A stretch of 64,000 nt of DNA from Corylus avellana (taxonomy: Eukaryota; Streptophyta; Magnoliopsida; Fagales; Betulaceae). The notes under the pieces are model-generated. The model was given only the letters and a program-made list of their open reading frames with translations, ran no database searches and was not told where the DNA came from. Both the position numbers and the translations under genes were made by a program. Shown here piece by piece: positions 45,260 through 57,100 of the stretch; the stretch's first letter is position 1, and each line of letters opens with the position of its first letter. The stretch is from NCBI RefSeq assembly GCF_901000735.1, contig NC_081542.1, positions 43,440,238 to 43,504,237 on the forward strand. Direction: 5' to 3'.

Positions 45260-45635
45260 TCTTTAGCTGCTGCCCGGTCATTAATTTTCAGGCTTTTTCA
45301 TTTCCGCTACAAGTGCATTTCCAAATGCAATCGCCTTTACTACTATGCCATAGCTACAATTATTCTATATGCCTGAAAGCTTCTCTACATCGGTCAATGA
45401 TTTACTCCAAAAAAAGAACCATAAAAAAAATAAAAGATAGATTGGAAGCCCAATATCATTACTCTTAAGGATTTGTATAAACAAAACCTTAGAAAAACGA
45501 CTAAACCTTTACCGCATAGATTGCTACTGAATTCAAATCTTGAGAGAAGACAAACAAACCAAAAAAGGAAACACAAATAAACAAAAAAAAATACATGAGA
45601 AAATAAACTATAAACAAAACCCACATAATAGAAAA
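45260..45635. other. Unique flank left of the copia element
   Basis: AT-rich, with no frame of interest. It is the continuation of the sequence at 50963, split by the retrotransposon. Confidence 0.5.
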
Positions 45636-46061
45636 TGTTAAAGTACATCAAGCTATCAAGAGCTTGAGTGCAGATCGAGTGCGATCGAACGCAGCATCGA
45701 TCGCACTAATAGAAGCAAAAGTCGAGAATCAAGCCCGATTGCGATCGAGCACAAGTCAATCCTGCAGCTGCAGTAAATCTGAACCAATATGGAAAGATGT
45801 CTGGAATCCACTTATGATAGCACGCAGAGAAGATTTCCTCAAGGATACAGCCTGTGATCTAATATGTTCTAAAGGGCAATTTGCACAATTAGGCAATAAC
45901 TTGGACAACAAGGAAAGATGCTAGTAGATTTGTTTAGTATAGAATCCCTTGTAATATTTTTGATTTTGTTCTGCATTAGGTCAAGTTCTAATATATATAT
46001 ATACAATTGTATTGTACTTGTAAAATTATCAACTTGGAATAAACCTTCTCAAAGTTTTTCA
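45636..46061 (+). repeat. Copia 5' LTR (426 bp)
   Basis: From tgttaaagtacatcaagc to caaagtttttca. The U3 part has palindromic gcgatcga-type motifs. It is 91 bp shorter than the 3' LTR. Confidence 0.93.
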
Positions 46062-46122
46062 TGGTATCAGAGCCATAACAGGCCAACGCCATATTCCTTC
46101 CAAACAGTTTTCTCTTTTATCA

Positions 46123-46773
46123 ATGGCAAGCTCAAGTAATCCTTCGTTTATCCCACCAAACACCACCCAGAATTCACTCATAAAACTTGAGTTTGGAAAC
46201 TATACAAGCTAGTTGACACAAATCAATCCTATACTTCGAACCCATGATCTAATGGGATTTGTAAATGGGTCAGAATCATGCCCTCCAAAGACAATCACTG
46301 ATAAAGTAGGGAAAGAAATTCCCAATCCAGAATTCCCAATCTGGTACAAGAAGGATCAATACCTTCTTAGCATAATTACAGCATCTCTCTCAGAAAAGGT
46401 TCTAGCCACAGTGTATGGGATGAACACCTCACACCAGGCTTGGACTGCCTTGGCCACCAAGTTTACCTCAAAGTCCAAATCTAGAATCTCCCACTTGAAA
46501 AAGCAAATGCAGGGTCTCTCTCAAGGTCCAAAGACGTGTGCAGACTATATGCAATTTGCTAAAGTCCTGGCAGATCAGCTAAATGCAGCAGGTAATCCTA
46601 TACCAAATGAAGAACTCATCTCCTCAATCCTAAATGGATTGAACCCTTTCTTCACTCATTTCATCACAACCTACTCATTTCACACCAGAGCAAATGAGAT
46701 CAGTTTTGAAGACTTTCAAGATGAACTCCTCATTCAAACAACAGCAGCTGCAGCACCAGCAAGCAGTAGATAG
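46123..46773 (+). pseudogene. Copia gag (nonsense and frameshift)
   Basis: It starts at ATG 46123 (MASSSNPSFIPP), after the primer site. An in-frame TAG at 46210 interrupts it, where the family normally has tryptophan before LTQINPIL. The capsid region follows (YKKDQYLLSIITASLSEKV, HQAWTALATKF). The frame closes at 46771-46773, and the continuation is in the next frame. The retrotransposon UBN2-type gag domain is recognisable. Confidence 0.88.
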
Positions 46774-49700
46774 CTCCACCTTTGCCCTCACTGCTCAAAG
46801 ACCTATACATTCCCAACGATCAAAAGGCAGACCACCTTTCCAATCCAGATTTTCACCAAGAGGTTTCACACCTAGACCAAGTAATGATTTTTCATCCTCT
46901 AGACCATACTTTCAACAATCCAACCGTGGATCTCAACGATTCAATGGAGGCCCTCCTCAAGGTACCCATCAGTACTACACTAGAGGACCAGAATTTCATA
47001 ACAATCAAGGGAACAGGCAGATGCATTCAGGCCTCTTGGAGCCAAGAAATTCTTTTTCCCATGGCTCCAGAGCACCCTGTCAAATCTATGGTAGAACAAG
47101 TCACTTGGCAATTGACTGCTTCCACAGGATGGACTATGCATTCCAGGGCAAAAATCCACCTAGACAACTAGCAGCCATGGCTGCTCACTCCAACTCTGCT
47201 TATGAGGAGCAATGGCTGGCAGATAGTGGAGCCAATGCACATATAACCAACCAACTTGAAAATCTGCAGATTCAGCAGCCATTCCAGCAAACTGAGGAGG
47301 TTGCAGTAGGCAGTGGCACTGGACTTCAAATTGAGAACATTGGTTCTTCCCTTTTACAAACCTCTCATTCCTCTTTTAAATTAAATAATATCTTGCATTA
47401 TCCCCAAGCATCTGCTAATTTACTTTCTATACAAAAATTCTGTCATGATAATTGCTGCCACTTCATTCTAACTTCCTCTCATTATTACATCAAGGACCTG
47501 CTGACCCATGCAATACTCTTGGAGGGGAGGAGTGAAAATGGCTTGTATCCACTTTGGCTAGGAAGGAATCTTCACAAGAGACACAAGACTTTTACAGCTT
47601 TCATAAGAATAAAGACCACCTCTTTAGTGTGGCACTCTAGATTAGGACATCCATCTTTGGATATTGTCAATCAAATTGTTAAAGACAATTCCCTTCTTGT
47701 TTCCAATTTCAATTTCAATAAAACTGCATCTTGTGTTTCATGTCAACTTGGTAAAAGCAAAAGACAGCCCTCTCATACATCTAATCGCATCTCTCATCAA
47801 CCCTTAGACTTAATACATAGTGACATTTGGACTTCTCATGTGCAATCTGTCAGTGGATATAAGTATCATGTTATATTTGTTGATGACTGGTCTAGGTTCA
47901 CTTGGATATACCCACTTCACCATAAATCTGAAGTTTTTGAAAATTTTGTCAAATTCAAACTCCTTGTTGAAAATCAATTCACCTCTAAAATCAAACAGTT
48001 TCAATCTGATGGTGGAGGAGAATTTACCTCCAACCAATTTCAATCCTTCCTCATCAATAATGGAATTCAGCACAGAAAGTCTTGTCCATACACCTCACAA
48101 CAAAATGGCTTAGCTGAAAGGAAACTTAGGCATATTCTTGAAACAGGTCTCACTCTCTTAGCACACTCCCAACTTTCAAATAGGTACTGGGTTGATGCTT
48201 TCCTCACTACAGTTTATATAATAAATAGATTGCCTACTCCTGTGTTAGATCATCAGTCACCTTATTTCAAACTCTACCATCGAAATCCAGATTATCAAAA
48301 GCTCAAGGTCTTTGGCTGTCTTAGCTATCCTCTTCTTAGACCCTATGGCTTGCATAAGTTAGACTATAGGTCCAAACCTTGTATCTTTCTAGGGTACAAT
48401 TATGTTGGCTACAAGTGCCTAGATCCAGTGACCAACCAGGCTTATTTGTCTAAGCATGTCATTTTCAATGAAGATTCCTTCCCTGCCAAAGATCAAGCCA
48501 CTACACAATTTCCATCCAAGGTCAATGCACAAGGTGATGCCCCTCTGTTACTTCCAGTTTCTTTACCTCTCACTTTTTCTTCACCTACTGATTTTGACCC
48601 TACTACAACATCTACTCCTCCTGACACAACTCAAACCGCAATAGCCACAACCTCAGCTTCCCCATCACCTACCACTGTAGCAAACATCAATCTTATTACC
48701 CATAATTTACCTCCCACTCCCACACCTGCACCCACCATTCATGAACATTCCACTCTTGCTATCCCTTCTACCTTACCCATCACCTCAGCAGCCTCACCAC
48801 CCCAACCAACACACTCCATGACCACAAGGTCCAAAACTGGGTCCTTAAAACCTAAATCTTTTCCAAATTTCCAACTTTATCACACCAATGTGCTTGATTT
48901 GGAACCAGTGTCTTATCGCCAGGCTGCAATTGACTCTAGATGGATGGAGGCTATGCAACAAGAATATGATGCCCTGCAGTCCAATAACACTTGGTCTCTT
49001 TGCCCTAGACCCTCTCACCATAATGTTATTCAAAACAAGTGGGTTTTCAAAATCAAAAGAAAAACGATGGGAGTCTAGAGAGATATAAAGCAAGGCTGGT
49101 GGCTAAAGGGTTCGATCAAAGAAGTGGGGTTGACTACACTGAGACATTCAGTCCAGTTATCAAACCATCCACTATTCGAGTCATCCTTGCTCTAGCTGTT
49201 CATTTTGATTGGATAATTAAACACCTTGATGTTTCAAATGCATTTTTCCAGGGGCACTTAACTGAATAAGTTTATATGCAGCAGCCTCCTGGTTTCATTG
49301 ACAAGGCTCATCCTAACATGGTCTGTAGGCTCCACAAAACTATCTATGGCTTAAAACAGGCTCCCCAAGCATGGTTCCACAGGTTATCTACCTTTCTTTG
49401 TGAGCTGGGGTTCAAGGGTTCACTAGTTGACACCTCACTCTTTATCTATCTTCAAGGATCCATTCAGATCTATATACTGGTGTATGTGGATGATATTATC
49501 AACACAGGCACACACTCTTCAATTATTCAGGGTATCATTTCTCACATGTAGAGAGAATTTCCTCTCAAAGACCTAAGACCATTGAGCTTCTTCCTCGACA
49601 TTCAGGTCACTCGAGATACCTTTGGAATCCATGTCTGTCAAACCAAATACATCTCAGAATTGCTGCACAAGACACATATGGCTGACTCTAAACCATCCAA

Positions 49701-50483
49701 GACCCCTTGCACCTCTAGCTCCAAACTATCCAGGTTTGATGGGGAACCCTGACAGATCCCACCACTTATAGACAGGTTGTGGGAGCTCTACAGTACTGCA
49801 CACTCACACAGCCAGAAATTGCCTACTCAGTTAACCAATTATGCCAGCACATGCATACACCCTCATCTACTCATTGGATTGCAACAAAGAGAGTGCTCAG
49901 GTACCTCATTGGCACCACTGACCATGGTCTGCATTTCACCAAGAGTAATCTTCAACTGAATGTCTTATGTGATTCAGATTGGGCTGGATGTCCAGATGAT
50001 CGTAGGTCCACCACTGGGTTTGCAGTGTTCTTAGGAGATTGTCTAATTACCTGGAGTGCCAAGAAACAAGCTGTAGTCTCCAGATCTAGCACTGAAGCAG
50101 AGTATAGGTCCCTCTCTATCACTACAGCAGAACTATTCTGGATTCGAATGTTGCTCAAAGAAATCAAGGTTCATCTAGCTCTGCCACCAGTCTTGTGGTG
50201 TGATAACATTGGTGCCCTAGCCTTGGCCTCTAATCCTGTTTTCCATGCTAGAACAAAACACATGGAGGTGGACTATCATTTTGTGAGGGAGAAGGTGCTT
50301 AACCGAGATATTTTAATTAAGTTTATCTCCACCTATGATCAGGTAGCTGACTTGTTTACCAAAGGATTACCATCAGCCCAATTTCTAGCTCTAAAGTCCA
50401 AGTTGTTGGTGGTTCCTCCCCCCATCAACTTGCGGGGGGATGTTAAAGTACATCAAGCTATCAAGAGCTTGAGTGCAGATTGA
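46774..50483 (+). pseudogene. Copia pol: zinc knuckle, protease, integrase, RT, RNase H (multiple lesions)
   Basis: The knuckle CQIYGRTSHLAIDC has Tyr for the second Cys (47087-47089). The protease motif WLADSGANAHI follows. Integrase has an HHCC zinc finger (WHSRLGHPS...CVSCQLGK) and DDE residues in HSDIW, QSDGGGEF and NGLAERK. RT begins WMEAMQQEYDALQSNNTW, shifts frame near 49060, has YKARLVAKGF and LVYVDDI, and is cut by TAA at 49267 and TAG at 49549. A further frameshift near 49748 precedes RNase H (CDSDWAGCPDDRRSTTGF, SSTEAEYRS, WCDNIGA, KHMEVDYHFVRE). The last frame runs through the purine tract and about 40 bp into the 3' LTR. Transposon gene, non-functional. Confidence 0.92.
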
Positions 50484-50957
50484 GTGCGATCGAGCGCAAC
50501 ATCGATCGCACTACCAGAAGCTGAAGTCCAGAATCAAGTTCAAGTGCGATCGATCACAAGATCAAGCGCAAAATCGATCGCACTAATAGAAGCAAAAGTC
50601 GAGAATCAAGCCCGATTCTGATCGATCACAGACCACATGCGATCAAGCGCAAGTCAATCCCGCAGCTGCAGTAAATTTGAACCAATATGGAAAGATGTCT
50701 GGAATCCACTTATGATAGCACACAGAGAAGATTTCCTCAATGATACAGCCTGTGATCTAATATGTTCTAAAGGGCAAGTTGCACAATTAGGCAATAACTT
50801 GGACAACAAGGAAAGATGCTAGTAGATTTGTTTAGTATAGAATCTCTTGTAATATTTTTGATTTTGTTCTGCATTAGGTCAAGTTCTAATATATATATAC
50901 AATTGTATTGTACTTGTAAAATTATCAACTTGGAATAAACCTTCTCAAAGTTTTTCA
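50441..50957 (+). repeat. Copia 3' LTR (517 bp)
   Basis: It is nearly identical to the 5' LTR by eye, except for about 91 bp of extra gcgatcga-rich sequence at about 50490-50590. Confidence 0.93.
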
Positions 50958-50962
50958 GAAAA

Positions 50963-53059
50963 CACCAGCGGATGGCAAGGCAAGAGGTGGTCAGTGGGGA
51001 GGCTCGTGTCATGCTGGGTCTGGCATAAGAAAGTAGATCTATTTTCGAAAGATTTCAAGCTGAGAACCTTGACAGATCGGGCGAGAGACACAATAAAAAT
51101 TGTGGAAAATTGGTGTTGATTGTGGCGAGAGATCTGATTTGCAGGATAGGGCTTTTAAAGAAGCGGATAAAAAGACCTCCAAAGAGACGAAAAGGAGAGG
51201 GAAAAGAAGAAACTACTCAATAAGGGAGTAAAAGGGAGGGGGATTGGCTCCCTCCTCCCACGGCGTCTCAAATCTCACTCCTCGGTTTATATCAAAATTA
51301 ATGGCGGCCGAGTGAGAGAACTTTTCTATGTTTTATTAAATTATAGAATTAATGATGTTAATGTTTAAATAATAAATAAACGATAAGTAAGATCAACGGC
51401 TAAATGACCATGAAACTTTATCTAGAGCAAAAAGCCAGTTGTAAACTACTGATTTAAGGAAAGGGGAAACATAATCAAGTAATCAACTGTTGTCTTGGTG
51501 AGCGCGGTTTGACGTTTGTAGACCAACTTTATCAATTCCCACTAATTTCTCCACCCTACCCCAGCTCAAGGAAAGGGGAAACATAATCAAGTAATCTTAT
51601 TGGTTTAGTGGTTTTTCTCCACCCCATCTCATCAGCACCAATCAAATTTCCTAAGCAGACCTTTCTGACTATTAACGAGAATAATTTGCCGTGTAATTTG
51701 TGTTTAAATAAAAACAAACACAACCTTAAAGAATATAATTACTCGTAAATATTATGCTCATTAAAAAATAAATATTAATTTAACCGAAGGAGTTAGAAAA
51801 ATCTTCCAACTTAACTCGGAAGCATAAATAAATAAGCAAATATCAATTTAAACCTTTTTTTTTTTTTTTTTTTGTCGCATTCCAATATTATCCAGTTTTG
51901 TCATTTTGCAGTTTTACCGTTGATTTAAAATAGACTTGGTGAATTTTCTATTATACCCCCAAAAGTCAATCTCCCAAATCGATTTCTTAACTACCTACCC
52001 TATAATGGAACCATAATGTTAATCAAGTCCAGCTGTTCTTCCTTGACTTTAATAATCACAACTTGATTCCCCACTCAAAACCAAACAATAATTTCAAAGA
52101 AAAAATATTAGAAAATAAAAACCGTTAATAATTATGATTTTAATTAATTTCTTTTTTAAAAATATCAAATTACTATTTTTACTATAAAGTTAATAAAAAT
52201 ATTTGTAATATTACATCATTTATTATAACTTTTTTATTACGTTGCAATGACAAATAGTTCATAATACTTGACTTAGTAATCTTGCCTTAGATTTTATAAA
52301 CAAAAAATGTAATTTTAAACCAAATCGTAAAAAATAAATTGTTTGAGATTGCGTTTTTAAAAATTACAATTTCAAAACGCAGAAAAATTTGCCTACCAAT
52401 TGTCTGAAAACGCCTACCGATTATGACCGAACTGAAATTAACTGTCAACCAACTTAGATGAGTCGAAAATCGATATGAATTTTTTATACTGATGTCGGTT
52501 CGGTTCGGTTCGATTAATCGGTATAAAATTTTATAACTGAAATTAACCAAAAATTTCAAAATAATTTGTTATCGAAATGAAATCAATGAATTAACTGATT
52601 TAACCAATAATTTCAATAAATCGATGGATAATAGTTCTACCGAACCAAACCAATACTCACCTTTAATTTTAAAGGTCAAACCACAATTTTACTAGACTCT
52701 TAATTATGCTTTTAAAAATCACTTCTTCAAATCGTACGTTAAAATTATGAAATAGATATAAAATAAAAATGTGATTTATATAATTTCTTCCTAAGAATTT
52801 TATAGTAAAAATTAGAATAAAACAAAATGTTAAAAGAAACGCTAATTGGCGGTAACGGTCGCTCTCAGGCGGGACAGGTGATTGGGAACACGCAAAAACG
52901 GAGAAAAGAAAAGAGCGGGCTCGTGCTTACGACGTGGCCATTTCTCACCTTTCCACTGGGAACAAGACGACGACGAATTACAACAAAAAGAAAAGGCTCA
53001 CACGCATAGCCTCCCCCAACGACCATATAATCACCACTAATAGTATAGTATAATTATTG
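50963..53059. other. Intergenic region between copia and the kinase gene
   Basis: 50963-51300 is GC-balanced and, read on the minus strand, is pyrimidine-rich like a plant gene leader (see findings). The rest is AT-rich with no gene. 52495-52515 has a cggttcggttcgg run. About 52850-53050 is the probable promoter of the kinase, with an ACGTGGC core at 52932-52938 that could bind bZIP factors. Confidence 0.5.
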
Positions 53060-53204
53060 ACTATTGTTACTGTTGAAGATTTCAAGAAACAAAAACCGGC
53101 GACAAATTTGAAAACCACTATTTCTTATTGTTTCTCCAGCGCTCCTTCCTGGTGTTCGTGACCGGATTGGAAGACTTCAGCTCCAGGACTACTCGATTAA
53201 CGAG
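53060..53204 (+). other. Putative 5' untranslated exon of the kinase gene
   Basis: The stretch ends in cgag|gtaatt, a good donor at 53205. The first coding exon has an acceptor (atctcag) at 54109, six bases before its ATG. A 5'-UTR intron of about 0.9 kb is therefore inferred. The exon start is a guess. Confidence 0.5.
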
Positions 53205-54115
53205 GTAATTCTTTAATATTATTGATTAAGAACGAAGTTTTAGATTGGCTTGTGTTTAGTTGGAGATTTTTGCTGGTTCTGGATCCGCTGCGAGCTTGAA
53301 TTGTCTGAATATTTTTTGGTTATAATGCACGGGAGTTTTGTGGTATCGATTTTTGATTTTTATTAGGCTAAACCTAAATTCGATTTCCAAGTGATTAAAT
53401 AATGCTGGAATTTTTTGTTCTTCATAAAAAAAGAAGAAGAAATTGTTATGTTTGACTTGGTAAATGCAAGATGGTTGTTGGTCAGTGACAAAGAATTTGT
53501 GTGTGGGAGTGTGTATTAGCAATTGATTAGTAGAATATATAATCTTGGAAATATTAATTATGTAAGTGTCTCAAGTTGCTGTGAGCGGCCGAGTAGCTCT
53601 TTGGAATGTCTTTTCAGGCAAATGAATGAGCAGTTTGGGAGTTGATTGATGTCAAAAAGCGAATTTTGTTTTAAAGAGTTGAGGTGTGAGGAGTGGTTGC
53701 AAGGGCGATGTGTTCTGTTTAATGTGTAGAAATTGATGTCTAAGAGCCGGCGTGTAACGAAATGTGAAAATTGAGTAGTCCCTCTGTTTCCTAATATGAT
53801 GATTGAAAATTTCCTCAACCTAGATGGGGAGAATACAAAGAAAAATGACGAAAAGATACTCGGAAGGCTTTAGGAAATCTGAAGTAATTTTGATAAGGTC
53901 ATAAATTGAATTTCAGTGGATTTTAATCTGTTTCTAATCCTTATATCTTCCTTGGTGAATAAAAATATGGAATAACATAAAGCTCAGGAAAGACAAACCG
54001 GGTTTTTCTTTTAATCAATTATATGGAGTGATCCCTTTCTTGTCCCATTTCAGTTTTCATGTGGAGGGTATAATTTTAAACCAAGAAGATAGGAAATCGC
54101 ATATCTCAGACAATA

Positions 54116-57100
54116 ATGAGTTGTAGCTGCTTTGGGGCCTCAAAAATCAGGAGGAGAAAAAGTTCTGCTCATCATGAAATAGAGGGTAAGGACTTAAAAG
54201 AGCACTTTTTTTCATATTTTAGATTCTGTTAACTACATCAGAAATTGAATTCCAACATATTGTCTGCATTATGTATGTTGCATAACATGTCTGTTACCTT
54301 GAGGAGCTTTTCACCCATGCGCATGTGTGTTTTACTAACATTGTAACACTGTTTGTGACACATGGAAACATTTTGAGGAGTTCTTTTGGTGTGATTTTGT
54401 ATGAGCCACCTTCTTTGCATATTATGGGATGCTATTTCTACTTCTTTATAAAGAGCAGGGAAAAAAGATCTGTTGATGTTTCTTCTATATTGACTTGATC
54501 TCTAAAACTTATATAGAAAATCCATCTTATAACTACATGCGTATTCATGCTTCAGAAGAGGTTGGGGGTCATGAACTTAAATGATTTAGTGTCTCTGGAA
54601 TTTATTTTACATTATTTTGCATTCCCCCCCTCCCAAACAAAGAAAAGAAAAAGTTGTACTGTTAACCCGACATGTGGAGCTTATAATGATTAAATATTTT
54701 CTCATCAATAGACATGAACAAAACCTTAGCTAATAGACATGAACAAAAAGTTGTACTGTTAAAGAGGTTGGGTCATGAACTTAAATGATTTAGCTGGTGC
54801 AAGTAATGACAACCATGTTCGGTTTATGGAAAACAAACTTTGAGATACTTCTGATCAGCTTGAAAATTTGATTCTTTAATGTATTCAGGGATTTGGACAC
54901 TGTTGTAATGGGGCATTCTTTAAGGATGGCACATGTATATGAACGTGAAACTCAAAACGCCATAAATGGTTATTTGAGATTAGCTGATGCATTACCCTGT
55001 TCAAAGCCAGATGCAGTTTTATGTTGAATTATTATGAGGGCTTTCAAAGTGTCTTTAAAAAATGTAATTATTTTTATTATTCTTTCACAAAGAAATCCTC
55101 TCTCTTTGCCGCAACCTTATCATTTTACTCTACTCCAACCTTATAAAAAAGATAATAATAATAATAATATACCCTCAACCAACTTGTCCCATGATGTCTT
55201 GTACATGTCATATTTTTGTTTAATCAGCATAAAAGGATAGAATTCTAATCCATTTTGATTGTGGGTCAATTCTTCTACATTATCTGAATCACTGAAATTA
55301 TTAGCTCAATTTAAGATTGGCCCAGACTGTAAGAATGGGAGATCCTGATTTGACCAGTGAAGCTGCCTCTGTTTTAACACCTCTTTGTATTAAGTCTGAC
55401 TTGAAAAAGAGTTATTCAGGTGCACTGGGTGTATTCTCATAAAAGCTTTGGAAAGGCCATTAAGTGTCAAAAATGTTCATCAGACTATCAGTACTTGGGT
55501 TCATTTTATTATTATAGTCTACCTGTAAATAGGAAGTAGCAGACTAGCAGTGCAGCCATGCTTTGGGTTCCAACTATTTCTCATCTGTTTTAATTTAAAG
55601 TCATTGGTGATATTTTTATAGAACCTTTTATTCCCTCTTTTCTCCAGCTTTCCATACATTGCTAAACGTTCTATTTCATCTTTTATGATTTTCTATTTGT
55701 TCCTTCGCTTGCTTTTGTTGCCTAGGGAACTTACTTGGGAACATTAAACGTTTCTCCTACGATGAATTAAGTTTGGCAACAGATAATTTTCATCCAAGCA
55801 ACAAGTTAGGGCGGGGAGGTTTTGGAACTGTTTACAAGGTATCCGAATATACAAATGATTTTACCTTTTTAATTTTTACAGGATTAGCATGCAGTTAACA
55901 TTTTGAAAAATTTGTAGTTATTATGAATATTCTTTAGGCGTACTTATAGAACTATTTAGACAGATGGGTACTCCTGTTTTTTTGTTTTTTTTTTTTTTTC
56001 ATTGCCCATGTCATTGTCGTGGTTATTTTTTATGAGAAATTATGAGACTTCCACTTGGAATGTAAATTATTTTTTACTCCAGGCTTTCAGTGTCATGGGA
56101 AAGCACCTTTCATTGGTTGCTGCAAAAATTTTGCACCAAAAAACTTGAAACCTGATTGCTGACAACCTAAAAAATATAAAGATTAAACATTACATTTGTA
56201 TCAAATTGGAATTGCTTCATTGGTAAACAACAAAGTCTCATATATGCAATTTTGCTAGGGAACCCTAAAACGTGGGATAGAAGTTGCTGTGAAGAAACTT
56301 TCTGCCCAGTCAAAGCAAGGATTACGTGAATTTATGACCGAAATCGATACTATATCAAATGTCAGGCATCCAAATCTTATTGAGTTGGTGGGGTGCTGTG
56401 CTGAAGAATCTGACCGCATTTTGGTCTATGAATATGCAGAAAATAACAGCCTTGATAGGGCATTATTAGGTAATTCAGAGAAAACCATTTAGTCTGCAAG
56501 ATGAACTCGATGTCTTTACACACAATGTAGGATTAAAAACGTAATTTATTTTCCTCATGTTTGTAGGTTCAAACGGCGCAAACATCAGACTGGATTGGGA
56601 AAAAAGATCTGCTATTTGCCTAGGCACTGCTAGGGGTCTTGCGTTTCTTCATGAAGAACTTGTACCACATATTGTGCATAGAGACATCAAAGCCAGTAAT
56701 ATACTTCTCGACAAAGATTTAAACCCAAAAATTGGAGACTTTGGGCTGGCTAAACTTTTCCCAGATGACATCACTCACATTAGCACAAGAATTGCGGGAA
56801 CAACGTATGTTGTCTTTCAAATTTTCAGTTGACTGTTATTTCATATTTGTCATTACATCTTCCTCACATCATTAAAAAATCCTTAGTATACAAGTTTTTG
56901 TGATCATAGCTATTCTGGACAAGTTATTCGTAAGTGTGCTGCAGCAGGAACTTCCAAAAATTGGTAGTTTTATTCTCTGAATCTTAAAAGCGCAAATCTG
57001 AAAATGCATGGAGATAGCCACAATTTGAGCTGTAGCTGCATTGAACAGGATCCTTGAAAATTATATTTCAGAACAGATTTTATCGTTTTAAACCACCATA

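Larger units (their letters stand above)
45636..50957 (+). mobile_element. Ty1/copia LTR retrotransposon, complete in outline but coding-defective
   Basis: The LTRs run TG...CA and are flanked by the 5-bp target duplication gaaaa (45631-45635, 50958-50962). The primer site tggtatcagagcc (46062-46074) matches initiator tRNA-Met. A G-rich polypurine tract (gcgggggga) precedes the 3' LTR. Domain order gag, protease, integrase, RT, RNase H marks it as copia. Several stops and frameshifts mean it cannot encode its own proteins. Confidence 0.95.

Noticed and set aside
45664..45924. Open frame in the copia 5' LTR (and 50637-50822 in the 3' LTR)
   Set aside because: Lies wholly inside the LTR and is chance coding of the U3/R sequence.
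52932..52938. ABRE/G-box-like ACGTGGC upstream of the kinase as evidence for cold or ABA control
   Set aside because: A seven-base motif occurs by chance often; noted in the intergenic entry only.
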